Assembly (NCBI RefSeq): GCF_042649925.1
Contig: NZ_JBHSAF010000002.1
Coordinates: 124,001-188,000, forward strand
Direction of reading: 5' to 3'
DNA: 64,000 bases
Source: Pseudaeromonas sharmana
GTDB lineage: Bacteria; Pseudomonadota; Gammaproteobacteria; Enterobacterales; Aeromonadaceae
Part shown: positions 1-9,489 of the stretch, in pieces
Numbering within the stretch: the stretch's first letter is position 1
Layout of the letters: the number at the start of each line of letters is the position of its first letter
The notes under the pieces: generated by a model
The model's database searches: none
What the model was told of the DNA's origin: nothing
What the model saw: the letters and a program-made list of their open reading frames with translations, nothing else
Made by a program: the position numbers and the translations under genes

Positions 1-811
1 AATCGACGGTGTTCTGCACGAGTACAGCAGCAAGGAAGGTGTACAGGAGGATATCCTTGAGATCCTGCTGAACCTGAAAGGCATCGCTGTGCGTCTGGAA
101 GGTAAGGACGAAGTAACCCTGTCTCTGACCAAGTCTGGTGCGGGCCCTGTTACTGCAGGCGACATCGTCCATGGTGAAGATGTCGTTATTCTCAACCCGA
201 ACCACGTCATCTGTCACCTGACTGGTGCCAATGCTGAAATCAGCATGCGCCTGAAAGTGCAGCGCGGTCGTGGTTACGTGCCTGCTTCTGCTCGCGTTCA
301 CAGCGAAGACGAAGAGCGTCCGATTGGTCGCCTTCTGCTGGACGCAGCATTCAGCCCGGTGGTTCGCATTGCCTATAATGTTGAAGCCGCCCGTGTTGAG
401 CAGCGTACCGACCTGGACAAGTTGGTTATCGACATGGAAACCAACGGCACCCTGGATCCGGAGGAGGCCATCCGTCGTGCTGCCACTATTCTGGCAGAGC
501 AACTGGAAGCCTTCGTCGATCTGCGTGATGTCAGCGTCCCAGAGAAGAAGGAAGAGAAGCCGGAATTTGATCCGATCCTGCTGCGTCCTGTCGACGATCT
601 GGAACTGACAGTTCGTTCTGCGAACTGTCTGAAGGCAGAAGCCATCCATTACATTGGTGATCTGGTACAGCGTACCGAAGTTGAGTTGTTAAAGACTCCG
701 AACCTCGGTAAGAAGTCCTTGACTGAAATCAAGGACGTGTTGGCATCCCGTGGTCTGTCTCTTGGCATGCGCCTTGAGAACTGGCCGCCAGCCAGCCTGG
801 CTGATGAGTAA
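1..811 (+). CDS. rpoA: RNA polymerase subunit alpha, 5' end cut off by the window
   Basis: This is the alpha subunit of RNA polymerase, which nucleates core assembly (N-terminal domain) and contacts UP elements and activators (C-terminal domain). The frame is open from base 2, and about 269 of the usual ~329 residues are present, so roughly the first 60 lie upstream. The text is near-identical to enterobacterial RpoA: the N-terminal-domain stretch KVQRGRGYVP, the NVEAARVEQRTDLDKL segment, the acidic linker EEKPEFDPILLRPVDDLEL, and the C-terminal-domain helices ending NWPPASLADE. rplQ follows after 43 bases, the normal end of the alpha operon. Confidence 0.98.
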   Translation, partial: IDGVLHEYSSKEGVQEDILEILLNLKGIAVRLEGKDEVTLSLTKSGAGPVTAGDIVHGEDVVILNPNHVICHLTGANAEISMRLKVQRGRGYVPASARVHSEDEERPIGRLLLDAAFSPVVRIAYNVEAARVEQRTDLDKLVIDMETNGTLDPEEAIRRAATILAEQLEAFVDLRDVSVPEKKEEKPEFDPILLRPVDDLELTVRSANCLKAEAIHYIGDLVQRTEVELLKTPNLGKKSLTEIKDVLASRGLSLGMRLENWPPASLADE

Positions 812-854
812 TCCAGATTACGGGTCTCACAGATTAAGTTAGAAGGATAAGGTC

Positions 855-1244
855 ATGCGCCATCGTTTGAGTGGTCGTCAACTGAACCGGAACAGCAGCC
901 ACCGTCAGGCTATGTTCCGCAACATGGCCAGCTCCCTGGTTCGTCATGAAATCATCAAGACGACTCTGCCGAAGGCAAAAGAGCTGCGTCGTGTAGTTGA
1001 ACCTCTGATTACACTCGCCAAGACTGACAGTGTTGCTAACCGTCGTCTGGCATTTGCCCGCACTCGCGATAGCGAAGTGGTAGGCAAGCTGTTCACCGAA
1101 TTGGGTCCGCGTTATCTGGAGCGCGCTGGTGGTTACACCCGCATCCTGAAGTGCGGCCTGCGTGCCGGTGACAAGGCTCCTATGGCATACATCGAGCTGG
1201 TTGGTCGCCCTGCGACTGCCGAAGCTGTTGCCGTAGAAGAGTAA
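855..1244 (+). CDS. rplQ: 50S ribosomal protein L17
   Basis: L17 is a large-subunit ribosomal protein of 129 residues, about the family's usual length. It begins MRHRLSGRQLNRNSSHRQAM and contains the conserved RNMASSLVRHEIIKTTLPKAKELRRVVEPLI segment, here cited in parts as NMASSLVRHEIIKTT. A purine-rich ribosome site (agaaggataa) precedes the ATG. It is the last gene of the rpoA operon and is closed by an intrinsic terminator a few bases after its stop codon. Confidence 0.98.
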   Translation: MRHRLSGRQLNRNSSHRQAMFRNMASSLVRHEIIKTTLPKAKELRRVVEPLITLAKTDSVANRRLAFARTRDSEVVGKLFTELGPRYLERAGGYTRILKCGLRAGDKAPMAYIELVGRPATAEAVAVEE

Positions 1245-1255
1245 TAGCAAATTAT

Positions 1256-1287
1256 AAAAAGACCGGGCTTTGGCCCGGTCTTTTTTT
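1256..1287 (+). terminator. Rho-independent terminator of the rpoA-rplQ operon
   Basis: An 8-bp perfect stem, gaccgggc (1261-1268) with gcccggtc (1273-1280), has a 4-base loop and is followed by seven T. An A tract precedes the stem, so the hairpin could also work on the minus strand, though malS has its own hairpin. Confidence 0.93.
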
Positions 1288-1325
1288 ATTTGTTCTTTTT
1301 GCTATTTGGCGTCACTGGCGCGGTA

Positions 1326-1352
1326 AAAAGAACGCCAGCTTGCGCTGGCGTT
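1326..1352 (-). terminator. Rho-independent terminator of malS
   Basis: A 9-bp perfect stem, aacgccagc (1331-1339) with gctggcgtt (1344-1352), has loop ttgc. Read on the minus strand it runs into five T (the aaaaa at 1325-1329 of the plus strand). It starts 14 bases after the malS stop codon. Confidence 0.88.
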
Positions 1353-1365
1353 GCTGAGTTACTGC

Positions 1366-3495
1366 TTAACCATTCTTTCGGCCGGCAAACACCACCATCA
1401 CCTTGTCGTTGCCTTTTTGGCGCACGAAGGTGTACGGCTTGTCGCTGAGTTTCACGTGGCTACCTGCGGCAACAGCCGGGTGTGCGGCACGGAATGCCCC
1501 CAGTTTCTGCCAATGCTTGACCAACTCGGCCTTCTCCCCGCTGTTCAACTCCTTCCAGTTCATGTCGGAACGTACCGCCTGGTCAAAAACGCCGTCGCTC
1601 TTCATCAGGCCACGACCCGACTCATCACCGTAATAAATTTGAACCCCACCCGGCAACATCATGAAGCTGTTTGCAACACGACGTTGCAGGCCAGTGTCTT
1701 CGTAGTCGCCGAAGAACAACTTGGTATCGTGCGATGAGATATAACTCAGGACGTTGAAGTTAGGATCTGTGTTGATCGTCTTGGCATACTTTGCATAGGT
1801 CGGCTCAGCGGTATTCATGCACTGGGCATTGTTCAGTGCATCTCGCTGGTAGTCGAAGTTAATGATGGAATCAAAGCCATTGTCGAACCACAGATCCTTG
1901 TTCATGCCATGGTCCCAGACTTCACCGACCATGAAGAAAGGTAGATCATCGATCTTCTTGTCCGGATTCGCCGCCTTCCACTCCTTCAATGCGGCGGTGC
2001 CCTCGGCTTTTAATTTCTTCCAGGCTGCCGGCTCAAGGTGCTTGACGGTATCACCACGGAAGCCATCAATACCGAATTTGCGCACCCAATCCGTGTGCCA
2101 TTTGACCAGGTAGTCAACCACGGTTGCATTTGGCAGCGTGGTAGCATTGGTATCTTTCTTGGCCTTCAGGAACGGCGGCAAATCGACTGCTTTGGTCGAC
2201 TCCGTCAAGAAATCCGGCAAACCACCGACAGCCCCTGTGACGTCGTCATTGCCTGGGGTTTGATAACCCGGCATGGTGGCGCGCACCCAGTCGGTACCCC
2301 ACCAGTTCTTCCAGTCATGGCTCTGATAATTGATGTGTTGGTTGAAGCCATGCCAGTTGCCATACAGGCCCACGGGTTTCCAATCCGACCAACGGGCAGG
2401 CAACTTCTCCTTATCGGTTACCAGGCTCTCCAAGCCCAAATCCTGCAGATCGGCAAGTGTGGCGTAACCGGCATGGTTCATTACGACGTCGACAAGCACA
2501 CGGATCCCCCGTTTGTGCGCCTCATCCACCATTGCCTTCAAGGCCGCCTCATCCCCGAGGTTCGGATCCAGCTTGGTGAAATCCAGTGCCCAATAGCCGT
2601 GGTAGGCATAGAACGGGAAGGTGCCATTTTCTCCACCGCCGATAAAGCCGTGTACCTGCTCGACCATCGGTGTGATCCAGATAGCATTGACACCGAGTGA
2701 CTTGATGTAATCCAGCTTGTCGGTAATGCCTTTAAAGTCACCACCATGCCAGGTTCCGATCTCGTCCTTGCCATCGCGCTTGCGACCAAAAGAGTTGTCG
2801 TTGGTCGGATCACCGTTATTGAAACGGTCGGTGAGCATGAAATAGACGGTGGCATTATCCCAACTGAACGCGACCTGCTTTTCACTCTTGACCGGTTCGA
2901 GCAGCAGAATGCCCTCACTGTCGACCGCCGGCGTCATGGTCACCTTGCCCGACTTCACGGTGGCGACTTGACCCGAGTAAGCATCACGTAACTGGGTACC
3001 GTTAGGCCAGGTTTTGCCTACGCTTACGGTCACTGCTCCACCATCCCAGCTGTTGCATTCCACTGCCGGTGGTTGGCGCTTGAAACTGCCAGCCTTGGTG
3101 GCGCGCAGCACCTTCAATGTCGGTGCATCGGGATTGCTATTATCCAGTGTGAAATCATAGTTACCCGGTAACAGGACGCGCAGCTGATACTGTTGATCCT
3201 TGGCACAGCTGGAGAGTGGATTGGATTTACCAAATGGTAACGGTCCAGCGGTTGCCGGCCCGAAAGTGGTGCCACAAGTGTGTGCCTTGTCGGCAATTTG
3301 GATCTGATATGTCCCTTTTTTCAGGCTGGTTGTCACCTTGTAGGTGCTTTTGCCTTGATCCTGAAGTTGCAGCGCCGCATCCGCCGCCTGGTTGTTAATG
3401 GAGAGAAAAAGGGGAGTCGAGATCGGTTCTGCCTGCGCAGCACTGGCCATCAGTGCCGAGAAGGTAAGCAGAGCCAGACGGCTGGGCTTGAACAT
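1366..3495 (-). CDS. malS: Periplasmic alpha-amylase, MalS type (GH13)
   Basis: The enzyme endo-hydrolyses maltodextrins in the periplasm. It has 709 residues from the chosen ATG, against about 676 for E. coli MalS, with which it aligns along its whole length. A signal peptide (MFKPSRLALLTFSALMASAAQA) supports this start; an upstream in-frame ATG at 3546 would add 17 residues before it. GH13 motifs are present: DVVMNH at 336-341, nucleophile D482 in GFRGDTVKH, acid/base E525 in VGEVWDHG, and D590 in SSHDT. Residue 481, before the nucleophile, is Gly where E. coli has Val. A Cys-containing N-terminal extension covers about residues 23-200. I found no convincing MalT box upstream. Confidence 0.93.
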   Translation of the reverse strand: MFKPSRLALLTFSALMASAAQAEPISTPLFLSINNQAADAALQLQDQGKSTYKVTTSLKKGTYQIQIADKAHTCGTTFGPATAGPLPFGKSNPLSSCAKDQQYQLRVLLPGNYDFTLDNSNPDAPTLKVLRATKAGSFKRQPPAVECNSWDGGAVTVSVGKTWPNGTQLRDAYSGQVATVKSGKVTMTPAVDSEGILLLEPVKSEKQVAFSWDNATVYFMLTDRFNNGDPTNDNSFGRKRDGKDEIGTWHGGDFKGITDKLDYIKSLGVNAIWITPMVEQVHGFIGGGENGTFPFYAYHGYWALDFTKLDPNLGDEAALKAMVDEAHKRGIRVLVDVVMNHAGYATLADLQDLGLESLVTDKEKLPARWSDWKPVGLYGNWHGFNQHINYQSHDWKNWWGTDWVRATMPGYQTPGNDDVTGAVGGLPDFLTESTKAVDLPPFLKAKKDTNATTLPNATVVDYLVKWHTDWVRKFGIDGFRGDTVKHLEPAAWKKLKAEGTAALKEWKAANPDKKIDDLPFFMVGEVWDHGMNKDLWFDNGFDSIINFDYQRDALNNAQCMNTAEPTYAKYAKTINTDPNFNVLSYISSHDTKLFFGDYEDTGLQRRVANSFMMLPGGVQIYYGDESGRGLMKSDGVFDQAVRSDMNWKELNSGEKAELVKHWQKLGAFRAAHPAVAAGSHVKLSDKPYTFVRQKGNDKVMVVFAGRKNG

Positions 3496-4041
3496 AGAGG
3501 GAATCCCATGGTTGCTGGTAAAGCTCCATTCTATGGAGCTGGCCACCTGAATTGATGCTGGATGTGCCGTTTTGTGATGACAGTACCAATGGTTGCGTTT
3601 TCAACCAATGTTGGGAGGTGCCGGCGGCAAGATTCGCAGGGGTGGTTAGGTTTTGTGGCGGGCTCCGTGCATGAGGGATCGCCAATCATCGGCGACATCT
3701 TTCTAATTAGATGAATAGTAAGGATAAAGAATCGACCTCCAATGGCGGGCTCTTGAGGCGAATCGGCCGGCTCAGTAACTTGGCATCAATCGCTGCCCGC
3801 GCACCGTCAGGAACAGGTATACGGCATAGCGCCAAAAGGAGACATGCTGCCACGCTTTTCAATTAACAGTAGTGTACCCGGGAAGCCGTTCGTAATTCCG
3901 GGCCTGACTGCCGTGGTGTTTACCTGCACGGGATGTAACAGTCGGCACCAGTCAGTCGCGTAATAATGAAATAAATGCATAGTAAGCCGTGTTCTCAGCC
4001 AACGCATTATTCTCAATATAGGGGCGCGAGAGGAGTTTTCT
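3496..4041. other. Intergenic region between malS and the 4042 gene, no gene seen
   Basis: These 546 bases should hold the malS promoter and that of the rightward gene at 4042. A repeat of the word aaccaatg/accaatgg lies near 3580-3610, with a short ggttg/caacc inverted repeat inside it. No MalT box (GGGGATGAGG type), RNA gene or credible reading frame was recognised. The short frames here lack ribosome sites and resemble nothing I know. Confidence 0.5.
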
Positions 4042-4458
4042 ATGCGACTGCTGCTGTTGGGGTTATGGCTGTGGATCGCAATGCCAGCATTGAGTGCCAG
4101 CCGTGCTCTGTGTTGGCTGGATTGCGAAGCCGATTTGACGCTGCTGCTATTGAGTTGGCAGCAACGGACTCCTGCTGGCTCATTTCAGCTGCAGCCCGAA
4201 TCGCCAGAGCAAAATCGCCTCTGGCCGACTGCGCCACCCTCGCTCGGGGCCTCATTGCCTTTAAGCATGCAGGAGGGGGGCTGGAAGCTGAAGCGGTTGC
4301 GCCCCGAGCTGCGTTGGCGCTCAGAATGGGGTGATACCGGAGTGCGTTTCGATGGTAATCGTGTCCGACTGCGCCTTGATTCGGCCGATCGACTGCAGCG
4401 CTGGCAATTGACCGTCGACCCCGATGACATCAAGTTCGAGTTCCGTCTCGCCTACTAA
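4042..4458 (+). CDS. Small secreted protein of unknown function
   Basis: I do not recognise this 138-residue protein. It starts with a hydrophobic signal sequence (MRLLLLGLWLWIAMPALSAS), followed by two cysteines close together (CWLDC), so it is probably periplasmic with a possible disulfide. The mature part is rich in Arg, Leu and Trp. Its end, with alternating polar and hydrophobic residues (WQLTVDPDDIKFEFRLAY), looks like beta strands. A good ribosome site (gagaggag) lies six bases before the ATG, which argues for a real gene. The gene stands alone, 229 bases before yegD. Confidence 0.7.
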   Translation: MRLLLLGLWLWIAMPALSASRALCWLDCEADLTLLLLSWQQRTPAGSFQLQPESPEQNRLWPTAPPSLGASLPLSMQEGGWKLKRLRPELRWRSEWGDTGVRFDGNRVRLRLDSADRLQRWQLTVDPDDIKFEFRLAY

Positions 4459-4687
4459 ATGCAGTTCTAACTAGGTGAACACTCACGGCTGCCACTGGCT
4501 GGCCACGAAATGGCTCCTTCACTCCAGGTCAGGGCGTAGAGCCTCATCTCTGGGTTCACGGCGAGTCTGCCTGTACTTGCGGTCTCTGATTCCGAATATG
4601 GAGCGGCTATTAGCGGCCAGGTTCGGCTGGGCGTGATGCCCATCATGGTTTAGCATGCCGCTTTGATCGTGAACTGTCGGGGACATC

Positions 4688-6049
4688 GTGTATATCGGAT
4701 TTGACTATGGCACATCGAACTGTGCTGCGGCCGTCATGGAGCAGGGGCGGGTACGGCGTTTGCCGCTAGATGGGCAAGATCCCTATCTGACCTCTACCCT
4801 GTATGCGCCACATCGTGATGCCATTCCGCTGTTGCTGGCCAATGCCCTGGATGAACCTCAGCGCCAGCGCTATCTGCAACAACACGCCGGAGCTCTGGCC
4901 AAGGCACAGCGTGCGCGCAGGGAGCTCGAGGAGGAGGGACTGCCATTTCGTTGCCTGCTGGGCAAGGCGGCCACCGAACAGTACTTGCTGGAGCCCGAAG
5001 AGGGCTATTACCTGAAGTCACCGAAGTCGTTTCTCGGGGCGACCGGTCTGTCGACGCCACAGTTGACACTGTTTCGCGATCTGGTCGCCATCATGATGCT
5101 GCATATCCGCCGTGCTGCTGAAAATGCGCTGCAACGGGAAGTGAAGCAGGCGGTGATCGGGCAGCCGGTTAACTTCCAGGGGTTGAGGGGGGATGATAGT
5201 AATCGACAGGCCCGCGCCTTGCTGGTGCAAGCGGCGGAACTGGCCGGGTTTGCCGAGATTCAGTTCCAGTATGAGCCGATTGCCGCCGGTCTTGAATATG
5301 AGTCGACATTGCGCCAGGAGCAGACGGTACTGGTCATTGACATTGGGGGCGGGACGACGGACTGCTCGGTGCTAAGGATGGGGCCGGGGCGGCGGGGGGC
5401 GCCCGAACGGGATGCGGATCTGTTAGCACACACGGGCATGCGCCTCGGTGGCAATGATCTGGATATCCGCCTCGCCGTGTTGGGGTTAATGCCGCTCTGT
5501 GGCCTTGATGGCATCAACCAGCGCGGGCTGCCGATGCCGCATAGCCTGTTCTGGGATGCCATGTCGATCAACGATTTGCAGGCGCAGAGCCGTTTTTTTG
5601 CCGATGCTACCGGCCGTCAGTTGCAAACCCTGCTACGCGAGGTGCGCCAACCAGAACAGCTGTCGCGCCTGGCCTGGATCCGGCAGCATCGTCAGACACA
5701 TCATATGGTGTGGGAAGCCGAGCAGATGAAGATGCAGCTCTCCGAACAGACTGTCTGTCGGCGAACGCTGCTGTTGCATCAGCAGGCACTCGAGGTCGAC
5801 GTCAGTCAGTTACAGATGGCCGCAATGCTGGCGCCGTTGTTGGAAAAGATAGGTTCGCTGGCGGATGATGCTATCCACGATGCCGCTACGCAACCCGATG
5901 TGATTTTCTTGACCGGGGGCAGTGCCCGCTCGCCGCTGATCCGTGATGTGCTGGCAGCACGCTATCCATCCATTCCGTTGGTCACCGGAGATCATGCCGG
6001 CTCGGTGATTGCCGGACTGGCGCGTTGGGCCGAGCACTGCTTTGCTTGA
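4688..6049 (+). CDS. yegD: Hsp70-like protein YegD
   Basis: YegD is an actin/Hsp70-fold ATPase without the usual substrate-binding domain; its cellular role is not established. The 453 residues match E. coli YegD end to end. Visible motifs are the first phosphate loop GFDYGTSNCAAAV (residues 4-16), VKSPKSFLGA-type text, the second phosphate motif VIDIGGGTTDCSVL, and the adenosine motif FLTGGSARSPLI near the C-terminus. The start is GTG, fixed by the M-[YF]-IGFDYGT beginning shared with E. coli. There is no DnaJ or GrpE partner nearby. The next gene follows closely on the same strand. Confidence 0.92.
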   Translation: MYIGFDYGTSNCAAAVMEQGRVRRLPLDGQDPYLTSTLYAPHRDAIPLLLANALDEPQRQRYLQQHAGALAKAQRARRELEEEGLPFRCLLGKAATEQYLLEPEEGYYLKSPKSFLGATGLSTPQLTLFRDLVAIMMLHIRRAAENALQREVKQAVIGQPVNFQGLRGDDSNRQARALLVQAAELAGFAEIQFQYEPIAAGLEYESTLRQEQTVLVIDIGGGTTDCSVLRMGPGRRGAPERDADLLAHTGMRLGGNDLDIRLAVLGLMPLCGLDGINQRGLPMPHSLFWDAMSINDLQAQSRFFADATGRQLQTLLREVRQPEQLSRLAWIRQHRQTHHMVWEAEQMKMQLSEQTVCRRTLLLHQQALEVDVSQLQMAAMLAPLLEKIGSLADDAIHDAATQPDVIFLTGGSARSPLIRDVLAARYPSIPLVTGDHAGSVIAGLARWAEHCFA

Positions 6050-6109
6050 GTCCTGAATGTGCACTGGCTCCGAGCTTGGTGGCTGACAAAAGATTATGGT
6101 GAGGTTTCT

Positions 6110-7756
6110 ATGGCAACAGGCGAGAAGGTGATGAAAGCGACGTATTGGATGCTGTATGCCGGGCTATTGGGCTGGCATGGGGGGGCGGCTGCCATGGTCA
6201 CGGCTCCAAGCCAGATCACGGCGGTTACCGTACACCCGGGGTTGGCCACGGTGACGCGGCACGTGACGGTCACATTACCGGCGGGTGATGAGGTGGTGGC
6301 GATAGAGGGATTGCCTGCCAGTCTCGATGTAGCGTCGCTGCAGGTGAGCCGGGTCTCGGGGCAGGCTCAGATTACCAGTGTCGAAATTCAGCGCCAGCTG
6401 AAGACCGTTGCCAGCCAGGAAGACGTGGTCAAACTCGAAGCGCGCCAGGATACGTTACAAGACGAGCTCGCCCGCCTGGACGGGCGTGCCCAGGCTTTAG
6501 CCACCCAGATGACATTTTTGCAGGCGCTGGCGGCCGCGCCTGGCAAAGTCAGTGACCAGGCGTTGCAGGCCAGTGCCGAGTGGGCTCGTGGTGTCAGTGT
6601 GCTCGGCGATAGCATGCAGCGCATCGGAGAACAGAAAGTCCTGCTGGCTCAGGAGCAGCGCCAGCGCGCACGCGAGCTTGAGGTCGTAAAGAGTGAGCTG
6701 GCTCGATTGCAGCAGGATCAGCATGAGAGTCGCCAATTACAGATTCATCTGGCGGGGAAGGGGGCGCCGGTTGAGTTGCTGGTGCGCTATCAGGTACCAG
6801 GCGCCAATTGGCAGCCGGTCTATGAGGCCGGGCTGGATACCCGGCGTGGAATGTTAAAATTGACGCGCTCCGCGCTGGTTCAGCAGGCGACTGGCGAAAC
6901 CTGGCCACAGGTGGCGTTAACCCTGGCGACCAGTCGTCCACAGCAGCTATCAGCCCCTCCCGAACTGAACAGTTGGTGGATTGATCTGCGTGATGAAAGC
7001 CAGATCCGGGCCAAAAGCACCGCCGTCAGTCAACAAGATAGCGTCGAGGTTCAGGCATTGATGGCGGCACCAGCCCCGGCACCAGCACCAGCCTCTGAAG
7101 CCGATGCCGACGGTCATCGCCTGCCGATGCTGGATGCCGGTGACTTTGTCGCTGAATACCGGCTGCCTGGGCGCCTGTCAGTGGCGAGTAACCAGGATCC
7201 GCAACGCGTTGTGCTGGGAGAGGAGAGCCAATCTGTCTCCCTGCGTCTGGAATCAGCGCCCCGGCTTGATCCGACGGCCTATTTGCTGGTGGATATGAAG
7301 AACAGCCTGCCGGCACCATTGCTGGCGGGGGCTTGGCGTCTGTCCCGCGATGGAGCTTATATCGGGCAGCGCGACTTGCCGTTGGTGGCGGCGGGGGACC
7401 AGTTGGCGCTGGCGTTTGGTGCCGATGATGCGGTCAAAATCCAGGCGACCCTGCTGGAAGATCAACAGGGCGAACAGGGTGTGCTGAATAAGGAGCAGAC
7501 CCTGGTACGGCGCTGGCGCTTTGAGTTCGTCAACGGCCATGACAGCGCACTGCCGCTGACGGTTCGCGATAGCTGGCCCATCAGCCGCAATGAGCAGGTG
7601 AAGATTGAGCCGTTGGCCGGCGTACCCGCGCCACAACCGGCCGAGGAGCCCGGGGTAAAACAGTGGCAACTGACGTTGCAACCACAACAAACCACCCGTT
7701 TGGAAAGCGGATATCAGGTGCGATACCCGTACCAACGTCATCTGGAGGGGCTCTGA
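6110..7756 (+). CDS. MuiA-like DUF4139 domain protein, exported
   Basis: The 548-residue protein has a signal peptide (hydrophobic MLYAGLLGWHGGAAAM region). An N-terminal DUF4140-like beta domain begins ITAVTVHPGLATVTRHV. A coiled-coil stretch of about 100 residues rich in Gln, Glu and Ala follows. The C-terminal DUF4139-like beta domain contains LLVRYQVPGANWQPVYEAGLD and ends with the family-like QTTRLESGYQVRYP. An APAPAPAPA linker interrupts that domain. Family members are called mucoidy inhibitor A, but the biochemical function is unknown. The ATG at 6110 has a GAGG ribosome site five bases away; an ATG at 6131 would give a shorter signal peptide and has poorer spacing. Confidence 0.82.
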   Translation: MATGEKVMKATYWMLYAGLLGWHGGAAAMVTAPSQITAVTVHPGLATVTRHVTVTLPAGDEVVAIEGLPASLDVASLQVSRVSGQAQITSVEIQRQLKTVASQEDVVKLEARQDTLQDELARLDGRAQALATQMTFLQALAAAPGKVSDQALQASAEWARGVSVLGDSMQRIGEQKVLLAQEQRQRARELEVVKSELARLQQDQHESRQLQIHLAGKGAPVELLVRYQVPGANWQPVYEAGLDTRRGMLKLTRSALVQQATGETWPQVALTLATSRPQQLSAPPELNSWWIDLRDESQIRAKSTAVSQQDSVEVQALMAAPAPAPAPASEADADGHRLPMLDAGDFVAEYRLPGRLSVASNQDPQRVVLGEESQSVSLRLESAPRLDPTAYLLVDMKNSLPAPLLAGAWRLSRDGAYIGQRDLPLVAAGDQLALAFGADDAVKIQATLLEDQQGEQGVLNKEQTLVRRWRFEFVNGHDSALPLTVRDSWPISRNEQVKIEPLAGVPAPQPAEEPGVKQWQLTLQPQQTTRLESGYQVRYPYQRHLEGL

Positions 7757-7824
7757 GGTAGTGTCACCGGCCTGACGGCGGAGTAGAATGGCGGCAGGAA
7801 TATCAGTGATTTCAAGGATACGCA

Positions 7825-8322
7825 ATGAAACGATATCTGGCTATGGGCCTGCTACCGCTGCTGATGACGGCTTGTTCCAGTGACAATGGTTTGTCCGAAG
7901 ACTACCGCTACACTCCACCGACGGCTGTCGCGACCAATAATACGGCCGAGTTCGATAAACCGTTTGACCTGGTCTGGTCGCGGGCAGAACGCTGGTTCAG
8001 CGACAATCAACTGCCGTTGCTGAGTCAGGAGCGCGGGTCGGGCCTGCTCGCGGCTCAACAGCAGGGCTACGCCGAGGGGTTGTCTTTCCTCGATTGCGGG
8101 GTGGGGGGCAGCAAGGTTGCCATCGAGAATCCGACACTGCGTGTCAATCTGATCCTGACCGAGAGCCTGGGCAAGACGGTCGCCACGGTCAACGTCAAGG
8201 GGTCCACCTCGGTTTCGTTTGTCGAGTCGGATGGCAGCCATATCGCCGCACCGTCGGTGACGCCCACCTGTGTCTCCAATGGCAAGCTGGAAGAGGCATT
8301 GATGGCGGCGCTGAACGACTGA
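7825..8322 (+). CDS. Predicted outer-membrane or periplasmic lipoprotein
   Basis: The 165-residue protein begins with a type II signal peptide ending in lipobox LMTAC, so Cys17 should be lipidated. Ser-Ser at +2/+3 fits delivery to the outer membrane. The body (FDLVWSRAERWFSDNQLPLLSQERGSG) resembles the small alpha/beta domains of BamC-like lipoproteins, but I cannot name a family. Two further cysteines (CGVGG and TCVS) could form a disulfide. The ribosome site aagga lies six bases before the ATG. The gene follows the MuiA-like gene by 68 bases and ends in its own terminator. Confidence 0.75.
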   Translation: MKRYLAMGLLPLLMTACSSDNGLSEDYRYTPPTAVATNNTAEFDKPFDLVWSRAERWFSDNQLPLLSQERGSGLLAAQQQGYAEGLSFLDCGVGGSKVAIENPTLRVNLILTESLGKTVATVNVKGSTSVSFVESDGSHIAAPSVTPTCVSNGKLEEALMAALND

Positions 8323-8344
8323 GCCAGTTGTTGCATGCTGAATG

Positions 8345-8371
8345 CGGGGTCCTTGCGGACCCCGTTTTTTT
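8345..8371 (+). terminator. Rho-independent terminator after the lipoprotein gene
   Basis: An 8-bp perfect stem, cggggtcc (8345-8352) with ggaccccg (8357-8364), has loop ttgc and is followed by seven T. It lies 23 bases after the stop codon. Confidence 0.93.
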
Positions 8372-8467
8372 GCGCACCGTAGTGGGCACCACCCAGATTA
8401 TTAAATCTGGCTTAATAATCGATGTCGTATTACCCGATCTTGTGACGGGTAATCGCGACGCAGAGAT

Positions 8468-8496
8468 AAAAAAACCGACCCGGTTGCGGGTCGGTT
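8468..8496 (-). terminator. Rho-independent terminator of alx
   Basis: On the minus strand aaccgacccg pairs with cgggtcggtt (8473-8482 with 8487-8496, loop of 4), followed by a run of T (the A tract at 8468-8474). It starts 17 bases past the alx stop codon. Confidence 0.9.
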
Positions 8497-8512
8497 CTCA
8501 TCATTCGTCACA

Positions 8513-9475
8513 TCAGCGCGGCGCGCGTTGCTGGCGTCGACTGTAGACCAGGCTCAGTACCATACTGGTGATCAGAATCAAGGCCACTATGCCGAGCGAT
8601 AGCAGGATCGGGATCTTGATGACATCCAGCAGCAGCATCTTGGCACCGATGAACAACAGGATCAGGGCCAATCCATACTTCAGCAGCACAAAGCGGTCGG
8701 CAAAGTCAGCCAACAGGAAGTACATGGCGCGCAGCCCCATGATGGCAAAGATGTTCGAGGTCAGGACGATAAACGGATCCGTCGTCACCGCGAAGATGGC
8801 CGGAATACTGTCGACGGCGAAAATCAGGTCACTGATCTCTACCAATATCAGGACCAGCAGCAGCGGCGTGGCATAACGCACACCTTGCTTGATGACGAAA
8901 AACCTCTCTTCGTGCAGTTCCTCGGTGACCTTCATATGCCGGCGTAACCAGCGCAGCAGCGGATTGTTGGCCAGATCCGGCTCCTTGTCCGCAGCCCACA
9001 ACATCTTGGCTCCGGTCAGCAGCAAGAAGGCGCCAAACAGATAGAGTACCCAGTGGAATTGGGTGATCAACCAACTGCCGGCGAACACCATGCCGGTGCG
9101 CATCACGATGGCACCCAGTACGCCATACAACAACACCCGGCGTTGCAGCTCGGCCGGAATGGCGAAGTAGCCGAACAGCATCAGCCAGACGAAGACGTTA
9201 TCGACGGCCAGGGCTTTCTCGATCAGATAGCCGGTAAAGAACTCCAGTGCTTTCTGGTTAGCGAGCTCGCGGCCGGCATTGGCATCCAGATACCACCAGA
9301 TAGCGGCGTTGAAGGCGAGGGCGACGGCGACCCAGATTAACGACCAGATCGCGGCCTCTTTGAGGCTGACTTTATGCTGCTTGCCACCACCGACAAAGAG
9401 CAGGTCGATCAGTAACAAGGCGATGACAATCCCGGCAAAGCCGGTCCACATCCACCAGGTTCCCAGTAACTCCAT
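8513..9475 (-). CDS. alx: TerC-family integral membrane protein Alx (Mn2+ export)
   Basis: TerC-family membrane proteins such as E. coli Alx are linked to manganese export and alkaline-pH response. The 320-residue product aligns with Alx throughout: hydrophobic N-terminus, the EKALAVDNVFVWL segment with its conserved acidic residue, LVEISDLIFAVDSIPAIFAVTTDPF, and NIFAIMGLRAMYFLLA. Several transmembrane helices are evident. The ATG at 9475 has ggaga seven bases upstream; an ATG 11 codons earlier lies in the leader hairpin and is unlikely. The leader holds a yybP-ykoY riboswitch and an intrinsic terminator, so expression should respond to Mn2+. Confidence 0.93.
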   Translation of the reverse strand: MELLGTWWMWTGFAGIVIALLLIDLLFVGGGKQHKVSLKEAAIWSLIWVAVALAFNAAIWWYLDANAGRELANQKALEFFTGYLIEKALAVDNVFVWLMLFGYFAIPAELQRRVLLYGVLGAIVMRTGMVFAGSWLITQFHWVLYLFGAFLLLTGAKMLWAADKEPDLANNPLLRWLRRHMKVTEELHEERFFVIKQGVRYATPLLLVLILVEISDLIFAVDSIPAIFAVTTDPFIVLTSNIFAIMGLRAMYFLLADFADRFVLLKYGLALILLFIGAKMLLLDVIKIPILLSLGIVALILITSMVLSLVYSRRQQRAPR

Positions 9476-9489
9476 GATGCATTCTCCAA

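Noticed and set aside
3807..4016. A 69-codon minus-strand frame upstream of the 4042 gene
   Set aside because: No ribosome site, no similarity and no secretion or membrane pattern.
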